From: Candidatus Bathyarchaeota archaeon
Lineage (GTDB): Archaea > Thermoproteota > Bathyarchaeia > Bathyarchaeales > DTEX01
NCBI GenBank assembly: GCA_003601725.1
Contig: PIYJ01000054.1
Location: 1-8,888 of the forward strand
DNA length: 8,888 bases
Reading direction: 5' to 3'
The position numbers and the translations under genes are program-made. The notes under the pieces were generated by a model. The model did no database searches and was not told the DNA's origin. It worked only from the letters and a program-made list of their open reading frames with translations. Numbering within the stretch: the stretch's first letter is position 1; each line of letters begins with the position of its first letter. Below, one piece after another: positions 7,577 through 8,888 of the stretch.

Positions 7577-7713
7577 AGGGTTGCTCTAGCAGAAGTCCTG
7601 CTCTGCACGTGTAAATCCCATACATGCGACGTCTCTTATATATAGAGATAGGCCAAAATTTGACTCATCACGGGTGGCGTGGCACAGGCTCCTAGAGCAA
7701 TCCTCTCATTTTT
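7577..7713 (+). ncRNA. Candidate structured non-coding RNA, family not recognised
   Basis: The closing stem is 13 bp: 7577-7589 (AGGGTTGCTCTAG) pairs with 7692-7704 (CTAGAGCAATCCT), with a single G-U pair and no bulge. Inside it, AG-t-CCTG (7594-7600) pairs with CAGGCT (7685-7690). In the central junction lie a hairpin at 7605-7627 (GCACGTGT with ATACATGC, one mismatch), a hairpin at 7632-7648 (TCTCT with AGAGA) and a possible GCCA/TGGC stem (7652-7655 with 7675-7678 or 7680-7683). A TATA box sits 28 bp before A7577, and a T5 run (7709-7713) follows the closing stem like an archaeal terminator. No reading frame explains it. It does not show the conserved cores of RNase P, SRP or 5S RNA. A short MITE with 13-bp inverted ends is the main alternative, but no target duplication is seen. 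Function unknown. Confidence 0.5.
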
Positions 7714-7723
7714 CTAGGGAGGA
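7701..7723 (+). terminator. Stem-loop with T-run, alternative to the closing stem of the RNA candidate
   Basis: TCCTCTC (7701-7707) can pair with GGGAGGA (7717-7723) around a 9-nt loop holding TTTTT. It shares bases 7701-7704 with the closing stem of the RNA candidate, so the two structures exclude each other in part. It may be a terminator or a switch; pairing is all that supports it. Confidence 0.3.
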
Positions 7724-7767
7724 TTTCACTTTCCAGTTCTTACATGCTAAAATGCGCCATAAAAGAT

Positions 7768-7775
7768 AAAAAAAA
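7768..7775 (-). terminator. Oligo-T terminator downstream of tRNA-Gly
   Basis: On the minus strand an 8-T run (A8 on plus) lies about 50 nt past the tRNA 3' end, after a nearer T5 at 7800-7804. Archaeal transcription commonly stops at such runs without a hairpin. Confidence 0.45.
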
Positions 7776-7826
7776 GAAGGGAATACGAGGATGTTGCTGA
7801 AAAAGGGTTCTCATTCGCTTCTTGAG

Positions 7827-7922
7827 TGGTGCGGCCGCCGGGATTTGAACCCGGGTCGTCGGCTCTCTTCTCTTATATGTGAACGGGAGGCCGATGTCCT
7901 AACCAGGCTAGACTACGGCCGC
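7827..7922 (-). tRNA. tRNA-Gly(CCC), with 19-nt intron and encoded CCA
   Basis: A complete cloverleaf on the minus strand. The acceptor stem GCGGCCG/CGGCCGC spans 7922-7916 and 7837-7831, with discriminator A at 7830 and an encoded CCA at 7829-7827. The D stem is GTCT/GGAC with GG at 18-19. The anticodon stem is TCGGC/GCCGA with loop CTCCCGA, giving anticodon CCC at 7887-7885. The variable region is CGAC, and the T arm is CCGGG-TTCAAAT-CCCGG. Removing 7883-7865 leaves a 74-nt tRNA plus CCA. The intron sits between positions 37 and 38, the canonical archaeal site cut by the tRNA splicing endonuclease. Glycine identity rests on C35, C36 and A73. G37 is unusual, because A is commoner in glycine tRNAs. 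Confidence 0.93.
7865..7883 (-). other. tRNA-Gly intron at 37/38 with relaxed BHB
   Basis: The 19-nt intron begins TTCACA and ends GAAGAG on the minus strand. With 3-nt bulges around each cut, the central helix would be CTCC (positions 32-35) against GAAG: three pairs and one C-A mismatch. The inner helix is only two pairs. It is therefore a relaxed BHB. The cut could shift by one base (G at either end) without changing the mature tRNA. Confidence 0.8.
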
Positions 7923-7942
7923 TATCTTCAATGATTTAACTG

Positions 7943-7956
7943 TTAATTTAAATCAT
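7943..7956 (-). promoter_or_regulatory. TATA box of tRNA-Gly
   Basis: Reading the minus strand, ATGATTTAAATTAA is centred about 27 bp upstream of the tRNA 5' end at 7922. This is the normal archaeal TATA distance for a transcript starting at or near the mature 5' end. Confidence 0.65.
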
Positions 7957-8243
7957 TTATGGGTTTAAATCTTCAGTATGCTCCTAGATTATTCTTAATG
8001 ATATCTATTTTAAATCCACGATATAGCTGGATCTTGTTTTACATAAGGGGGCGAGACGCATCCCTCATGTGCCTGCGTGCAGAATCTAAAGTTCTTAAGC
8101 CTTGCCGACGCATCATCATTCAAAGAGATAGCCAAAATCCATGGAATCTGGGAAATCATCAAAAAGCCTTTGATGATCAATGTTTAAGAAAAGAGTATTA
8201 AGCTAGGTTTCACAAATAGTCTATCGATGAGCAAACAGTATCT
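7957..8243. other. Stretch without a convincing gene
   Basis: Between the tRNA promoter and the PCMT ribosome site I see no supportable gene. An 80-codon frame (7959-8201) has an unnatural composition and starts inside the tRNA promoter. A second frame ends in a more protein-like run (SLADASSFKEIAKIHGIWE), but a stop and a lack of start leave it about 36 codons from a GTG; it could be a remnant of a lost gene. The stretch also holds a perfect hairpin (8155-8177) and a TATA-like TATTAAGC (8196-8203) that may drive the PCMT gene. Confidence 0.4.
8155..8177. repeat. Perfect 9-bp inverted repeat upstream of PCMT
   Basis: ATCATCAAA (8155-8163) and TTTGATGAT (8169-8177) are exact inverted arms around AAGCC. 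It lies 80 bp before the PCMT start and just upstream of a TATA-like TATTAAGC. It could be an operator or an RNA hairpin; there is no T-run. Confidence 0.4.
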
Positions 8244-8248
8244 GGAGG
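8244..8248 (+). promoter_or_regulatory. Strong ribosome binding site for the PCMT TTG start
   Basis: GGAGG lies 8 nt before the TTG at 8257, an ideal spacing. The next in-frame candidate starts would cut into the conserved N-terminal helix, so this site decides the TTG. Confidence 0.8.
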
Positions 8249-8256
8249 CTTAATAT

Positions 8257-8888
8257 TTGAATAGAGAATGGGATGAGCTGATCGATGATCTCGTGAGAAG
8301 CGGCATCCTTAAGACTCCCAACGTGATCAAGGCGATGAGGAAGGTTCCTAGAAGACTTTTTCTACCCGAGGATAGTAGAGCCTATGCCGCTGTAGATACG
8401 CCTTTGCCGATAGGTAAGGGGCAGACCGTCTCCGCGCCACTCGGTTGATCATACCGGTCAACCGGGCGAAACATGGTCTCAATAATGAATGAAGCTCTCG
8501 AGCTGCAGGTAGGACATAAGGTTCTCGAAGTGGGAACGGGATGCGGTTGGCATGCCTCAACCGTCGCAGAGATCGTTGCGCCGAGCGACCGGTCGAAAGA
8601 GGAGTGGGGCCACGTCTATACGGTTGAGATCATTCCCGATCTGGCAGATTTTGCTAGAAAGAACATTAGGAAAACCGGCTTCGAGGAACGTGTAACAGTG
8701 ATCTGCCGAGATGGGTCCTTAGGGCTCCCGGAAGAGGCTCCCTTCGATAGGATCTTGGTTACGGCTGCCGCGCCTTATGTTCCCCCTCCATTGAAGAAAC
8801 AATTGAAGACTGGAGGTGTGATTGTTCTTCCCGTTGGGACCGTCGGATTCTATCAGACGCTTTTACGGGTGCGAAAGGTTAACGATAA
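8257..8888 (+). CDS. pcm: Protein-L-isoaspartate O-methyltransferase, split by a 30-nt intron, 3' partial
   Basis: PCMT uses S-adenosylmethionine to methylate isoaspartyl residues in damaged cytoplasmic proteins so that they can be repaired. Exon 1 (8257-8440) encodes the N-terminal helices and AAVDTPLPIGKGQTVSAP. Exon 2 (8471 to the window end) encodes MVSIMNEALELQVG, SAM motif I VLEVGTGCGWHA (spliced residues 79-90), HVYTVEI, DGSLGLPEEAPFDRILVTAA and KQLKTGGVIVLPVG. Read without splicing, the frame ends at TGA 8446-8448 after 63 codons. Removing 8441-8470 gives residue 62 as His (C8440 + AC) and the family signature GQTVSAPHMV. At least 200 codons are present; the usual length is about 210-230, so only the C-terminal end is missing. 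The start is TTG with a GGAGG site. An automatic pipeline would probably call this a pseudogene. That reading is less likely, because the rest is intact and the splice fits exactly. Confidence 0.88.
8441..8470 (+). other. Archaeal BHB intron in the PCMT coding sequence
   Basis: The central helix CGCC (8435-8438) pairs with GGCG (8465-8468), four Watson-Crick pairs. The 5' bulge is ACT (8439-8441) and the 3' bulge AAA (8469-8471), both 3 nt. The inner helix CGGTTGA (8442-8448) pairs with TCAACCG (8458-8464), seven pairs, extendable by T-G and C-G to a 5-nt loop. Cutting after the second base of each bulge, the rule for the archaeal tRNA splicing endonuclease, removes exactly 30 nt. The outer helix is weak: G8434-C8472 only, or GACCGT (8424-8429) with ATGGTC (8473-8478) across an internal loop. 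The intron is a multiple of three but carries an in-frame TGA. Confidence 0.85.

Noticed and set aside
7660..7674. GTGATGA on the minus strand as the C box of a C/D guide RNA
   Set aside because: No D/D' CTGA boxes at the proper spacing follow; a lone 7-base match is expected by chance.
7577..7704. MITE with 13-bp terminal inverted repeats
   Set aside because: No target-site duplication flanks it, and the TATA spacing and T-run fit an RNA gene better. It stays as the main alternative until genomic copies are counted.
7959..8201. 80-codon open frame between tRNA-Gly and PCMT
   Set aside because: It starts inside the tRNA promoter, lacks a ribosome site, has an unlikely composition and resembles no family.
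8440..8476. TGA readthrough, selenocysteine or translational bypass in the PCMT gene
   Set aside because: Readthrough would add ten residues in the middle of the conserved SAPHMV motif and lose its His. No SECIS or matching take-off/landing codons are seen, whereas BHB excision gives the exact family sequence.

Overview
The window looks archaeal, most likely Thermoproteota/TACK and possibly Bathyarchaeia; the lineage is an inference. The signs are TATA-type promoters with purine-rich upstream elements, frequent TTG/GTG starts with GGAGG/GGTGA ribosome sites, an intron-split tRNA with encoded CCA, a GH57 glucanase with a C-terminal DUF5752-like domain, and a protein gene whose frame is restored by excising a 30-nt bulge-helix-bulge (BHB) intron. 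No mobile element or CRISPR array was seen.

Left part (1-1725): two genes begin with the same zinc-ribbon module (C4-x2-C7-x10-C18-x2-C21). The first continues into a LURP-one-like (tubby-type) domain but is broken by three frameshifts. The second is an intact zinc-ribbon/AIM24 (TIGR00266) protein starting at TTG.

Middle (1757-5444): a GH57 glycoside hydrolase on the minus strand is divergent, across a 139-bp intergenic region, from a GT4/GT5-like glycosyltransferase on the plus strand. The pair suggests alpha-glucan (glycogen-like) or related sugar metabolism. A YbaK/ProX-type aminoacyl-tRNA editing protein follows.

Right-centre (5445-7488): a lone antiporter-like membrane subunit (Proton_antipo_M; NuoN/MrpD/MbhH type) has Gln where the key TM7 Lys normally sits. 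Its TATA box lies inside an inverted repeat. A small minus-strand GIY-YIG nuclease follows.

Right part (7489-8888): the GIY-YIG promoter region also holds a plus-strand TATA box placed about 28 bp before a 13-bp terminal stem that encloses further hairpins and is followed by a T-run. This is a strong candidate for an undescribed ~130-nt structured RNA. Next comes tRNA-Gly(CCC) on the minus strand with a 19-nt intron. Last is a protein-L-isoaspartate O-methyltransferase (PCMT), which runs off the window. Its frame is closed by an in-frame TGA, but cutting at the canonical positions of a 4-bp/3-nt-bulge BHB at 8435-8471 removes 30 nt and restores the family motif SAPHMV. A spliceosome-independent intron in a methyltransferase gene is the most interesting signal here.
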